Shown here: piece after piece, positions 25,870-33,904 of the stretch
Layout: every line of letters begins with the position of its first letter
Numbering within the stretch: position 1 is the first letter of the stretch
Source: Roseivirga pacifica
GTDB lineage: Bacteria; Bacteroidota; Bacteroidia; Cytophagales; Cyclobacteriaceae
Length of the DNA stretch: 64,000 bases
Reading direction: 5' to 3'
NCBI RefSeq assembly: GCF_900111145.1
Contig: NZ_FOIR01000001.1
Location: 503,501-567,500, forward strand
Translations under genes and position numbers: made by a program
Notes under the pieces: generated by a model
Database searches by the model: none
Told to the model about the DNA's origin: nothing
Seen by the model: only the letters and a program-made list of their open reading frames with translations

Positions 25870-25885
25870 TAAGGTCTATTTACCC
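25870..25885 (+). repeat. 16-bp direct repeat copy 2 (upstream of second receiver gene)
   Basis: A second perfect copy of TAAGGTCTATTTACCC, 439 bases after the first. TAATTTCA at 25902-25909 lies 19 bases after its TTTA, a weak -7 match at exactly the same spacing as copy 1. Confidence 0.6.
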
Positions 25886-25927
25886 GCCTTCACCATTCAA
25901 TTAATTTCACCAAGAGTTCTTAATAAA

Positions 25928-26290
25928 ATGGACAAGCGAATTTTAATTGTGGAAGATGAAGGTGCAATAGCCGAAAATTTGTGCGAGCAATTAGCACTTT
26001 TTGGTTATTCCAGCTGTGCCACAGCCAAAAGTTACCAAGTAGCCATTAACCAAATACACGATTTCAATCCCGACCTGATTATACTAGATATTGACCTTGA
26101 AGGGCAGCTTACAGGCATTGATGTAGCCCGTTACATCAACAAAAACCACGCAAGGCCATTTATTTATCATAGTGGTAATCTGGAGCCCGAGATTTATGAA
26201 AGCGCTCTACAAACTGCTCCCTTTGCCTATTTAACTAAACCCGCACTATTTACTCAGCTGCATCAGACTATTGAAAAAGCGCTTAGCTAA
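25928..26290 (+). CDS. Single-domain response regulator (receiver only)
   Basis: A 120-residue receiver starting MDKRILIVEDEG; an upstream in-frame ATG at 25862 overlaps the preceding stop, but the 22 extra residues look like translated leader, including the 16-bp repeat. Acidic pocket E9-D10-E11, phospho-acceptor D54 in IILDIDLEG, Ser in YHSGN and K in LTKPA. It is the last gene of the RR/HK/RR/RR group and is followed by a terminator. Confidence 0.82.
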   Translation: MDKRILIVEDEGAIAENLCEQLALFGYSSCATAKSYQVAINQIHDFNPDLIILDIDLEGQLTGIDVARYINKNHARPFIYHSGNLEPEIYESALQTAPFAYLTKPALFTQLHQTIEKALS

Positions 26291-26344
26291 AAATTTGGAT
26301 TAGAGTTGGCGACTATTTGACAGGTTGAGGTCATAAATAGTCCT

Positions 26345-26375
26345 AAAAGCCACCGCACGGGTGGCTTTTCTATTT
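26345..26375 (+). terminator. Rho-independent terminator after receiver genes
   Basis: AAAAGCCACC and GGTGGCTTTT form a 10-bp stem with a 5-base loop, followed by T-rich sequence, 55 bases after the stop. Confidence 0.82.
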
Positions 26376-26415
26376 CTGTTATTTTTCTATTTTTAAGTAG
26401 ATAAATGATAAACAC

Positions 26416-26883
26416 ATGAATTGGACAAACATTAAAGCCCTTGAGAATGATTTAAGACGGGATAATGTTCCCTCAAAGGAATTTATGTACTACATGGTGA
26501 TACCTTCAGTATTTTTTTATTTGGTATCCGCTGGGAATAGAAGTGTAGACTATTTTTGGATGGATTTCACCTATAAGGTAATCTCTGGCGCGCTTCTTTT
26601 TGGCTATAGTGTTTACTTCTTCAAACTATGCCAAATAAATAATAAGAGTAGAGATTTTCTGCAGCTGTATTTTAGTATAGGGTTCGTAAGAGGCCTTAGA
26701 CTACTATTGTATGCCATAGTATTATGCATTCCAATTTTTGTCATAGACGAAGTCCTAACTAATGGGGCTTGGACTAAAATCACAAAAAGTGATTTAGGTA
26801 TGTATATCATACTTCTAATCATCGAAATAGTCTATTACCAGTCTATTTCACTCTCATTTAAACGAGTACTTAATAAAGGATAG
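26416..26883 (+). CDS. Hypothetical four-helix membrane protein
   Basis: A 155-residue protein with hydrophobic helices near 25-42, 54-72, 92-110 and 128-146. I do not recognise the family. A terminator before it and 52 bases after it show it stands as a single-gene unit. The N-terminus (NWTNIKALENDLRRDNV) is polar and probably cytosolic. Function unknown. Confidence 0.5.
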   Translation: MNWTNIKALENDLRRDNVPSKEFMYYMVIPSVFFYLVSAGNRSVDYFWMDFTYKVISGALLFGYSVYFFKLCQINNKSRDFLQLYFSIGFVRGLRLLLYAIVLCIPIFVIDEVLTNGAWTKITKSDLGMYIILLIIEIVYYQSISLSFKRVLNKG

Positions 26884-26935
26884 AGTTTCCCTTCTACCAT
26901 TTACCTAATCCCTCAAAATTTCCCATCTTAGCCCT

Positions 26936-27889
26936 ATGAAATGGGGATTTATAGGATTCGGAAGAATAGCACGAAAATTTTTAGCCAGCCTTGAAGTAGT
27001 GCAAGGCGAGACACCTTATGCGTTTGCCTCTCGCTCTAATGCCGCGGCTTTGCAGAAGGAGTTTCCGCATGTAAAAGTTTATGACAATTACGATGCACTT
27101 TTGGCTGACGAACAAGTCGATGTGGTATATATTAGTACCACACATAATTTTCACTCCCAAAATGTAATTGATGCGTTAAGAGCAGGTAAACATGTGCTTT
27201 GCGAAAAGCCTATGGGCATTTCTTCTGAACAGGTGTTAAAGATGGCTCAAGTAGCAGAAGAAACAGGCATGTTCTTAATGGAGGCCATGTGGATGCGCTT
27301 TCTGCCTGCCTATAAGCAAGTGATTACCCGCATTAAAGCTGGTGAAATTGGAGAAGTAAAACACATGACCGCAAGTTTTGGCTTTCGTTCGGAAGACAAG
27401 CTATCTAAAGATGGCCGCTTAATGAACCCCGACTTAGCCGGTGGCGCCCTGTACGATGTGGGTGTGTACCCGCTTACAATTGCCTCAGACCTCTTTGGCT
27501 GGGAACCAGTAGATTTCAAAGCGGATGCTATTAAATCGAGCACTGGAGTGGATGAAAGCATTCAGATTCAGCTCGATTTTGGTAAAGACCGTTTGGTGCA
27601 GCTCTTTGGCAGCGTAGCCCTGCAAACTAATAAGGAGGCATACATTTATGGCACCAAAGGGTATGTGCGGATGCCTTTGTTTTGGAAAGCCCAGTCGTAC
27701 GAAATTGTAAGGGAAGAAGAAGTTGAACACTTTGAAGTACCCTTTGTGAGCACAGGTTACGCTCACGAAATTGAGGAAGTGGCCAGGTGTATAGCCAATG
27801 GGCAGCAAGAGTCAGAGAATTTCTCGCTTAACGATAGTTTAATGAGTGCAAAATTGGTTGAAAGCATACTTTCTACCATATTCAAGTAA
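26936..27889 (+). CDS. Gfo/Idh/MocA-family oxidoreductase
   Basis: A 317-residue NAD(P)-dependent dehydrogenase. The nucleotide fold is at GFIGFGRIARKF-like positions 3-15 and the EKP motif is in LCEKPMG (near 91-97), followed by the EAMWMRFLPAY segment of the trans-dihydrobenzenediol / glucose-fructose oxidoreductase branch. It probably oxidises or isomerises a sugar or related cyclic alcohol. The HAD phosphatase gene begins 15 bases downstream and likely shares a transcript; an aldose epimerase follows further on. Confidence 0.85.
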   Translation: MKWGFIGFGRIARKFLASLEVVQGETPYAFASRSNAAALQKEFPHVKVYDNYDALLADEQVDVVYISTTHNFHSQNVIDALRAGKHVLCEKPMGISSEQVLKMAQVAEETGMFLMEAMWMRFLPAYKQVITRIKAGEIGEVKHMTASFGFRSEDKLSKDGRLMNPDLAGGALYDVGVYPLTIASDLFGWEPVDFKADAIKSSTGVDESIQIQLDFGKDRLVQLFGSVALQTNKEAYIYGTKGYVRMPLFWKAQSYEIVREEEVEHFEVPFVSTGYAHEIEEVARCIANGQQESENFSLNDSLMSAKLVESILSTIFK

Positions 27890-27904
27890 AATAAAAACAG
27901 TGCC

Positions 27905-28687
27905 ATGCCTAAGGGTTTTTTAATTGATCAGGACGGAGTAATGTACGTGGAAAATGAAATGATTCCGGGTGCAGATAAATTCATCAAAACGCTTCAGAAA
28001 GAAGGGATTCCTTTCACTTTTATGACCAACAATAGCCAACGTTCTCCGCTCGATGCGGTGCGTAAGCTGCAAAAAATGGGCATAAAAGTAGACCCTGAAA
28101 ATGTGTACACATCGGCCATGGCAACAGCCCATTTTATGGGGCAGCAGTTCCCTAACGGTACCGCCTTTGTACTGGGCGAAGGTGGCCTTATTTCTAGCCT
28201 GCACGAGCATGGTTTTACCCTCGTTCAAAACGACCCAGATTTTGTAGTGGTTGGAGAGGGCATCAACTTCACTTTGGAAATGGTGCGCAAGGCAATTGAC
28301 TTTATATTGGGAGGAGCCAAACTGATTGCTACTAATTTAGACCCATCGCCTAGAAAAGCCGGCTGGAACAACCTAGGCATTGCCTCTGTAGTGGCTATGA
28401 TTGAAGCCGCCACGGGCAAAACCGCATTTTCCGTTGGCAAACCTAGCCCAGTAATGATGCGCCAGGCACGTAAACATATTGGCTTGGCCACCGATGAGGT
28501 TACCGTAATTGGAGACACCTTGGCCACTGATATTCAAGGAGGAGTTCAGGTTGGTTACAACACAATTCTTACCCTAACGGGAATGAGCAAGCGAGAAGAT
28601 TTAAGCAACTTCCCTTTCAAGCCAGACATGATCATTAATTCTATAGCTGACCTTACCTTACCATTGCCTTGGTGGGAAGAGAAGTAA
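27905..28687 (+). CDS. HAD-IIA sugar-phosphate phosphatase (NagD-like)
   Basis: A 260-residue HAD phosphatase. Motif I DQDGVMY (9-15), motif II TFMTNNSQRS, motif III Lys in VGKPSP and motif IV GDTLATDIQGG are all present, with a type IIA cap between motifs II and III. Family members remove phosphate from nucleoside or sugar phosphates. Motif I reads IDQDGV, with both Asp residues intact. Its operon partner is the oxidoreductase just upstream. Confidence 0.85.
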   Translation: MPKGFLIDQDGVMYVENEMIPGADKFIKTLQKEGIPFTFMTNNSQRSPLDAVRKLQKMGIKVDPENVYTSAMATAHFMGQQFPNGTAFVLGEGGLISSLHEHGFTLVQNDPDFVVVGEGINFTLEMVRKAIDFILGGAKLIATNLDPSPRKAGWNNLGIASVVAMIEAATGKTAFSVGKPSPVMMRQARKHIGLATDEVTVIGDTLATDIQGGVQVGYNTILTLTGMSKREDLSNFPFKPDMIINSIADLTLPLPWWEEK

Positions 28688-28702
28688 TTAGTTCAGTGGT
28701 TG

Positions 28703-29038
28703 ATGGTTCTCAGTGGTTGGTTAGAGTTATTGATCTTCCCGGCAATTATTCTTTGCCTTGGAATAAAGGCGTATCTCCATTTTGCACTTATTAAATCTGA
28801 AGACGGAAACGAGTTTACTTTCTTGGGCTTGATTAACTCCGTTTTAACTGGTGAATTTTCAAAGAAAGAAGAGCCAGAATTGGTCAGTGGTTTAGAGCAA
28901 TCAGGTATAAGTCAATACTACAGAGTATTCATTCCTTGGTTTTTAAGAATTAGATCAAAGGACACTTCATTGCTAATACTAATGAAGCTTGGAATAAATA
29001 TCTTGAGCTGTTCTCCATTGTTATTATTAATTGGATAA
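28703..29038 (+). CDS. Hypothetical membrane protein
   Basis: A 111-residue protein with a hydrophobic N-terminal segment (LELLIFPAIILCLGIKAYLHFALI) and a hydrophobic C-terminus (INILSCSPLLLLIG). The ATG at 28703 is used, one codon after a TTG. I do not recognise it. It follows the HAD gene by 15 bases, so it may be on the same transcript. Function unknown. Confidence 0.45.
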   Translation: MVLSGWLELLIFPAIILCLGIKAYLHFALIKSEDGNEFTFLGLINSVLTGEFSKKEEPELVSGLEQSGISQYYRVFIPWFLRIRSKDTSLLILMKLGINILSCSPLLLLIG

Positions 29039-29087
29039 ATAATCACTAGTCAAATTCTTTTGGAATATTGAGTTAAAATTCAGCACC

Positions 29088-29963
29088 TTGCTGACTGAAC
29101 CAAACCGAACCACAGTGCAAATAAGCAATCACCTGAGCAAGCTAACTGTAAACCCAAAACGTGGTGGCGCTATAGACGAGCTTGTGCTTAATGGAAGAAC
29201 AATCATTCAGCCTATGGAAGGCTTAGGCTACGAAAGCTCACTGCTTTTTCCTTTTCCTAATCGCTTGGCCGAAGGCAAATTTAGCTTTCAAGGGCAAAGC
29301 TTTGAGTTGCCCCAAAATGACGATGGTCGCCCAAATGCCTTGCATGGCTTGGTTCACGATAAAGCATTTGAGGTTACTGCCTCTTCAGAGTATTCCGTAA
29401 CACTCGTATATAACTACGATGGTAGCTTACCATATTTCCCCTTTCCATATAGCCTGCAGGTAACATATACTTTAGAGGCTACTAGTTTAGAAATGAATGT
29501 AACGGCCAAAAACACCGGCAATCAAATGATGCCATGGGGCTTTGGTTGGCACCCATATTTTTTGGTCGAAAAGGTAGATGAATGTGCTTTACAGTTACCG
29601 AAGGTTAACAAAATTCATGCGGATGACATGCTATTGCCCAATGGCAAAATCACAGCAGAAAACACATATAACACCGCAACCCAGATAAAGGAAACGGAAT
29701 TCGATACTTGCTTTAAATTAAGCGACAAACAAGGCTTGAACCATACCCATCTTTACTACCCTGATGGTAGTTTGCTCGATATTTGGCAGGAAGATCTCTT
29801 CCCTTTTATTCAGGTTTATACCCCAGCAGACCGAAAAACTATCGCAATAGAACCCATGACTTGTGGTGTAAACGCCTTCAATTCCGGTGATGAACTTAAA
29901 TTCTTAGACTCAGGCAACGACTGGTCAATGCGATTTGGACTTACCTATAGTGGGGTGGAGTAA
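29088..29963 (+). CDS. Aldose 1-epimerase
   Basis: A 291-residue galactose-mutarotase-fold enzyme. HGLVHDK (near 86) and GFGWHPYF (near 149) supply the catalytic His residues and IEPMTCGVNAF (near 256) the catalytic Glu. It interconverts alpha and beta sugar anomers. The start must be TTG at 29088: no ATG precedes it in frame after the upstream TAA, and the next ATG would remove the first strands. The lack of a signal peptide puts it in the cytosol. It fits with the sugar oxidoreductase and HAD genes upstream. Confidence 0.82.
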   Translation: MLTEPNRTTVQISNHLSKLTVNPKRGGAIDELVLNGRTIIQPMEGLGYESSLLFPFPNRLAEGKFSFQGQSFELPQNDDGRPNALHGLVHDKAFEVTASSEYSVTLVYNYDGSLPYFPFPYSLQVTYTLEATSLEMNVTAKNTGNQMMPWGFGWHPYFLVEKVDECALQLPKVNKIHADDMLLPNGKITAENTYNTATQIKETEFDTCFKLSDKQGLNHTHLYYPDGSLLDIWQEDLFPFIQVYTPADRKTIAIEPMTCGVNAFNSGDELKFLDSGNDWSMRFGLTYSGVE

Positions 29964-30032
29964 ACACTCCTTAACAATAACAGTCTTTTTTTACAGATTT
30001 GAAGTGCATTTTCTCATAATGCAAAGATTTTC

Positions 30033-30077
30033 AAAATGAAAAAGGGCATTCCGCAGCGGAATGCCCTTTTTCATTTT
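30033..30077. terminator. Long perfect inverted repeat, probable terminator of aldose epimerase gene
   Basis: A 22-bp perfect palindromic stem (30033-30054 with 30056-30077) around AAAAAGGGCATTCCGC, with A run on one side and T run on the other, so it can terminate transcription from both directions. It starts 70 bases after the epimerase stop. Confidence 0.85.
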
Positions 30078-30136
30078 TGGACTGCCTTTTGGACAATAGG
30101 AAGTACAAAATCAATGTTAAACCAAACACTATTATT

Positions 30137-30295
30137 ATGCTTTACTGGGCAATTATATTTTTCGTAGTCGCATTAGTTGCAGGGTTGTTTGGTTTCCGCG
30201 GAGTCGCATCTGTCTCTTCGAAAATCGCACGATTCCTGTTCTTTATTTTCGTAGTACTATTTGTTATCTCACTGGTTATGCAAGTACTCTCCTAG
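30137..30295 (+). CDS. DUF1328 small membrane protein
   Basis: A 52-residue protein, MLYWAIIFFVVALVAGLFGF at the N-terminus, with two hydrophobic helices (3-20 and 30-50) and the family's FGFRGVAS turn. DUF1328 proteins (YtjA type) are small inner-membrane proteins often linked to stress response, without a known activity. The ATG at 30137 is chosen: the longer frame from 30077 would start inside the terminator stem. A structured terminator follows. Confidence 0.8.
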   Translation: MLYWAIIFFVVALVAGLFGFRGVASVSSKIARFLFFIFVVLFVISLVMQVLS

Positions 30296-30339
30296 CTTAG
30301 CACTAACAACCAAAGCATAACAAATCGATATAAATATTG

Positions 30340-30397
30340 AGTCGTTTGCATCCCTGACTTTAGTAATCTTAAAGCAAGGTTGTAAACGACTTTTTTG
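30340..30397 (+). terminator. Structured terminator after DUF1328 gene
   Basis: AGTCGTTTGCA (30340-30350) pairs with TGTAAACGACT (30381-30391), 11 bp with one G-T pair, enclosing an inner CTTTA/TAAAG hairpin (30358-30362 with 30370-30374); a run of six T follows. It begins 45 bases after the DUF1328 stop. A small RNA ending here is possible. Confidence 0.7.
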
Positions 30398-30430
30398 TGT
30401 TATTGACGCGCTATTCAAAAACTCAAAACA

Positions 30431-30481
30431 CTATAATATTTAGTTTTAATCTATTAATTTTAGTTTTACTAAATATTATAG
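30431..30481. promoter_or_regulatory. 14-bp inverted repeat directly before the radical SAM gene
   Basis: CTATAATATTTAGT (30431-30444) and ACTAAATATTATAG (30468-30481) are perfect inverted copies separated by 23 bases. TTTAGTTTTA also occurs twice exactly 20 bases apart (30439-30448 and 30459-30468). The right arm ends 4 bases before the ATG at 30486, so as RNA it would be a hairpin abutting the start codon, and as DNA a two-turn operator. Confidence 0.5.
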
Positions 30482-30485
30482 AAAA

Positions 30486-31532
30486 ATGTACAAAGGGAGA
30501 GGCGCGCAAAAACAGGTAAAGAATCGGTTCTTAATGCATGAATATGTGCAAGAACATTTAGAAGCAGTTGATGAATACGATGAAGAAGCGCCATTTACCA
30601 AGCACATTCCAATATACCCCAAAACCATTGTAAATAAAGTGGAAAGCCCCGATGTGGGCATGGAGTTTTCCATGAATCCTTACCAAGGCTGTGAGCACGG
30701 TTGTATTTATTGCTATGCCCGCAATTCGCATGAATACTGGGGCTATAATGCTGGCCTCGACTTCGAAAGGGTTATCCTCTATAAAATGAATGCCGCACAA
30801 CTGCTCGAAAAACACTTGCAGAAACCCAATTATCAGCCAGCCACCATTGTACTTTCTGGTAACACCGACTGTTACCAACCCCTGGAACGCAAGCTCCAAA
30901 TCACCCGCAGTTTGTTGGAGGTATTTGTAAAGTATAAGCACCCTGTTGGCATTATTACTAAAAACGCGCTGGTAACCCGGGATGCAGACCTGATAAAACC
31001 ATTGGCCGAACAGGATTTAATATCGGTTTACTTTTCTCTGACCACACTAGAGGAAAGTATCCGTAGAAAACTAGAACCTAGAACCTCCACGGCACGCCAA
31101 AAGCTTAAAGCAATGGAGTTACTTTCAAGCATTGGTGTGCCCGTAACACTTATGATTGGCCCTGTCATTCCCGGACTAAACGATCATGAAATTCCTGAAC
31201 TAATGAAAGCTGCCAAAAATGCTGGGGCAACACGCGTGTCTTTCACCATGATTCGATTAAACGGACAAATAGGCAATGTTTTCGAGCATTGGGTAACCCA
31301 GGCATTCCCCGATAGGGCAGATAAAATACTGAACCAGATCAAAGGAGCCCATGGAGGACAACTAAACGACAGTAGGTTTGGTGCTCGCATGCGGGGTGAA
31401 GGACGCATGGTGCAGTCCATTCACCGGCTGTTCGAACTTAGTAAAGCCAAATACTTTCAGCATTCAGGCAGGCCGAAGCTCCGCACCGACTTATTTGTTA
31501 AGACCAATCGTGGGCAAATGGGATTGTTCTGA
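30486..31532 (+). CDS. Radical SAM protein (PA0069 / SPL-like family)
   Basis: A 348-residue radical SAM enzyme with the cluster motif C69-E-H-G-C73-I-Y-C76, followed by YARNSHEYWG, and VVLSGNTDCYQPLE-like segments typical of PA0069-family proteins, which are related to spore photoproduct lyase. The family's C-terminal RFGARMRGEG segment is also present. Reaction is unknown, but a role in nucleic-acid repair or modification is often suspected. It stands alone with an unusual inverted repeat at its start codon; the ParD gene follows 70 bases on. Confidence 0.85.
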   Translation: MYKGRGAQKQVKNRFLMHEYVQEHLEAVDEYDEEAPFTKHIPIYPKTIVNKVESPDVGMEFSMNPYQGCEHGCIYCYARNSHEYWGYNAGLDFERVILYKMNAAQLLEKHLQKPNYQPATIVLSGNTDCYQPLERKLQITRSLLEVFVKYKHPVGIITKNALVTRDADLIKPLAEQDLISVYFSLTTLEESIRRKLEPRTSTARQKLKAMELLSSIGVPVTLMIGPVIPGLNDHEIPELMKAAKNAGATRVSFTMIRLNGQIGNVFEHWVTQAFPDRADKILNQIKGAHGGQLNDSRFGARMRGEGRMVQSIHRLFELSKAKYFQHSGRPKLRTDLFVKTNRGQMGLF

Positions 31533-31556
31533 AGGGAGTGAGAGGGTATATTTTAT

Positions 31557-31569
31557 TATTTGACAAATA
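31557..31569. promoter_or_regulatory. Palindromic operator candidate before parD
   Basis: TATTTGACAAATA is a perfect 13-base palindrome (TATTTG-A-CAAATA) 33 bases before the parD ATG. ParD proteins bind palindromes in their own promoter, so this is the likely autorepression site. Confidence 0.5.
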
Positions 31570-31602
31570 TTGAAAACTCTCGTGCATTACGTATATTGAG
31601 TC

Positions 31603-31863
31603 ATGGGTAAGATTAAAAGCATTAACGTACCATTAACTGATGAAATGAAGCGATTTGTTTCGGAACAAGCAGGCGATGGAACAATGTATTCCACCCCAAG
31701 TGAATATGTACGTGATTTGATACGACATGATCAGGAGAGAAAGGAAGCTGAAGCACTTAGAGAGTCCATTCTAGAGGGCTACCAAGATGCTATTAGTGGA
31801 AGAACTAGAAAGTTTTCAGGCAATCTTCGCGCTGACCTTAAGGCATTCAAAAGCTCAAAATAG
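31603..31863 (+). CDS. parD: ParD-like antitoxin (ribbon-helix-helix)
   Basis: An 86-residue antitoxin. The N-terminal ribbon-helix-helix (SINVPLTDEMKRFVSEQ, then PSEYVRDLIRHDQER) binds DNA, and the charged C-terminal part (residues 50-86) wraps the toxin. The gene for the ParE toxin begins at the last base of its stop (TAGTG), which is the normal coupled arrangement. A palindrome upstream is the likely operator. Confidence 0.85.
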   Translation: MGKIKSINVPLTDEMKRFVSEQAGDGTMYSTPSEYVRDLIRHDQERKEAEALRESILEGYQDAISGRTRKFSGNLRADLKAFKSSK

Positions 31864-32225
31864 TGGGTACTGTATACCTAACAGACAGGTTTTTCTTGGA
31901 TATACAAGACATCTACGACCACTCTGTAAAGAAGTGGGGAGAGGCTACCGCTGAGAAATACTTAGATGCAATCCAAAATTCATTGCTATCTCTTGAAGAG
32001 AACCCCGAACTACTTTTACAGAAGCATCAAATTTCAAAAAGGTTCAAGCTTTATCCATCAGGAAGGCACTGGTTAATTTGCGATACAGTAGGTGATGATA
32101 TTTATGTGTTAACAATAAAGCACATGTCTCTAAACCTAGTTGAACGCTTAGAGGTACTGCAACCAACTTTGGAAGCGGAAGTAAAAGTGCTTTATGATAG
32201 GCTAAAAAGAAAAGGAAGGCCTTAA
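31863..32225 (+). CDS. parE: ParE-like toxin
   Basis: A 120-residue RelE/ParE-fold toxin starting with GTG (residues MGTVYLTDRFFLDIQDIYDHS). The ending FKLYPSGRHWLICDTVGDDIYVLTIKH is the family's beta hairpin. ParE toxins poison DNA gyrase. It is about 20 residues longer than usual because of a charged C-terminal tail (EVKVLYDRLKRKGRP). Its stop interlocks with that of glyS within TTAA. The pair is a type II toxin-antitoxin module, complete and apparently intact. Confidence 0.83.
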   Translation: MGTVYLTDRFFLDIQDIYDHSVKKWGEATAEKYLDAIQNSLLSLEENPELLLQKHQISKRFKLYPSGRHWLICDTVGDDIYVLTIKHMSLNLVERLEVLQPTLEAEVKVLYDRLKRKGRP

Positions 32226-33772
32226 GCCTTCCTCAACAATTTCTCTAACGAGGTAACCTCTTTCAACTTTGCCTTGAGTTCTTCCACAGAAACTCTAATT
32301 TGGCTAAGGTCATCTCTATCTCTAATGGTTACGGTGTTGTCCTCAAGGGTTTGGTGGTCTACCGTTACACAGAATGGCGTACCGATTGCATCTTGTCTTC
32401 TATAACGCTTACCGATGGCGTCCTTCTCATCATACTGGCAGTTGAAATCGAACTTCAGGTCGCTCATGATCTCGCGTGCTTTTTGCGGTAGGCCAGAGTC
32501 CTCTTTCTTCAACAATGGCAATACAGCCACCTGATATGGCGCCAAAGCTGCTGGAATTTTCAGCACTGTTCTTTCGCTGCCATCTTCCAATGTTTCTTCA
32601 GTGTAGGCTGCAGAAAGTACGGCCAAGAACATGCGGTCCAAACCAATAGACGTTTCGATTACATACGGCACATAAGACTTGTTCTCAACAGTATCGAAGA
32701 ACTGCAACTTCTTTCCAGAATGCTCCTCATGTGCTTTTAAATCGAAGTCAGTTCTTGAGTGAATACCTTCTAATTCCTTAAAGCCCATTGGGAAACGGAA
32801 TTCAATATCGGCCGCAGCATTGGCGTAGTGCGCCAAGTTAATGTGGTCGTGGAAACGGTAGTTATCTTCTCCCAAACCAAGTGCTTTGTGCCAGTTGATG
32901 CGCTTTTCTTTCCAGCTTTCGTACCACTCCATTTCTTCGCCAGGCTTTACAAAGAATTGCATTTCCATTTGTTCGAATTCACGCATTCTGAAAATGAACT
33001 GGCGTGCAATGATCTCGTTACGGAAAGCCTTACCAATTTGTGCAATACCGAAAGGAATCTTCATTCTACCCGTTTTTTGCACGTTTAGGTAGTTCACAAA
33101 AATACCTTGAGCAGTTTCGGGTCTTAGGTAAATTTTATTGGAATCGTCAGCCACAGAACCAAGTTCTGTCGAGAACATTAGGTTGAACTGACGAACGTCT
33201 GTCCAGTTTTTAGAACCTGAAATAGGGCAGGCAATTCCCAACTCTTCAATCAAAGCTTTGATGTCGGCCAAGTCGCCTTTTTCCAAACTTGTTCCCAAGC
33301 GGTTTTCAATCTCATCGATTTTAGCTTGGTTTCGCAACACATTTGGGTTGGTCGCTAAGAACTGTACTTTATCGAAAGCCTCACCAAAGCGTTTTTCGGC
33401 CTTGGTCACTTCCTTTTCAATCTTCGCTTCGTACTTGGCAATGTGCTCTTCAATAAGCACATCGGCACGGTAGCGTTTTTTGGAATCTTTGTTGTCGATC
33501 AACGGATCGTTAAAGGCATCAACGTGACCAGAAGCTTTCCATGTAGTTGGGTGCATAAAAATGGAGGCATCAATCCCCACAATATTTTCGTGCATTTGCA
33601 CCATGGACTTCCACCAGTACTGCTTAATGTTGTTTTTCAACTCTACCCCATTCTGCCCATAATCGTAGGCGGCAGCAAGGCCGTCATAGATTTCGCTCGA
33701 TGGAAAAATAAACCCGTACTCTTTTGCGTGAGCCGTGATTTTCTTTAGCAGATTATCGTCATTTTGTGCCAT
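32222..33772 (-). CDS. glyS: Glycyl-tRNA synthetase, single-chain class II
   Basis: A 516-residue alpha2-type GlyRS, not the alpha/beta heterotetramer of many bacteria. The N-terminal IYDGLAAAYDYG segment, motif 2 FRNEIIARQFIFRMREFEQME and motif 3 ETSIGLDRMFLAVL define it, with a C-terminal anticodon-binding domain (about 410-516). Between residues 95-180 lies a helical insert with YEAKIEKEVTKAEKRFGE. Its 3' end overlaps the parE stop by four bases. Confidence 0.95.
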   Translation of the reverse strand: MAQNDDNLLKKITAHAKEYGFIFPSSEIYDGLAAAYDYGQNGVELKNNIKQYWWKSMVQMHENIVGIDASIFMHPTTWKASGHVDAFNDPLIDNKDSKKRYRADVLIEEHIAKYEAKIEKEVTKAEKRFGEAFDKVQFLATNPNVLRNQAKIDEIENRLGTSLEKGDLADIKALIEELGIACPISGSKNWTDVRQFNLMFSTELGSVADDSNKIYLRPETAQGIFVNYLNVQKTGRMKIPFGIAQIGKAFRNEIIARQFIFRMREFEQMEMQFFVKPGEEMEWYESWKEKRINWHKALGLGEDNYRFHDHINLAHYANAAADIEFRFPMGFKELEGIHSRTDFDLKAHEEHSGKKLQFFDTVENKSYVPYVIETSIGLDRMFLAVLSAAYTEETLEDGSERTVLKIPAALAPYQVAVLPLLKKEDSGLPQKAREIMSDLKFDFNCQYDEKDAIGKRYRRQDAIGTPFCVTVDHQTLEDNTVTIRDRDDLSQIRVSVEELKAKLKEVTSLEKLLRKA

Positions 33773-33904
33773 GCCGCAAAGATATGTAAAAGGCTAGCAA
33801 GAAAAACAGCGAAGAAACCAAAATTGGCACGCCAACTGCACGAAAAATATGCAGTTCGGCAATTAAACCCTGAGCATGGAAATGAAATCAATATATTTAC
33901 AAGA

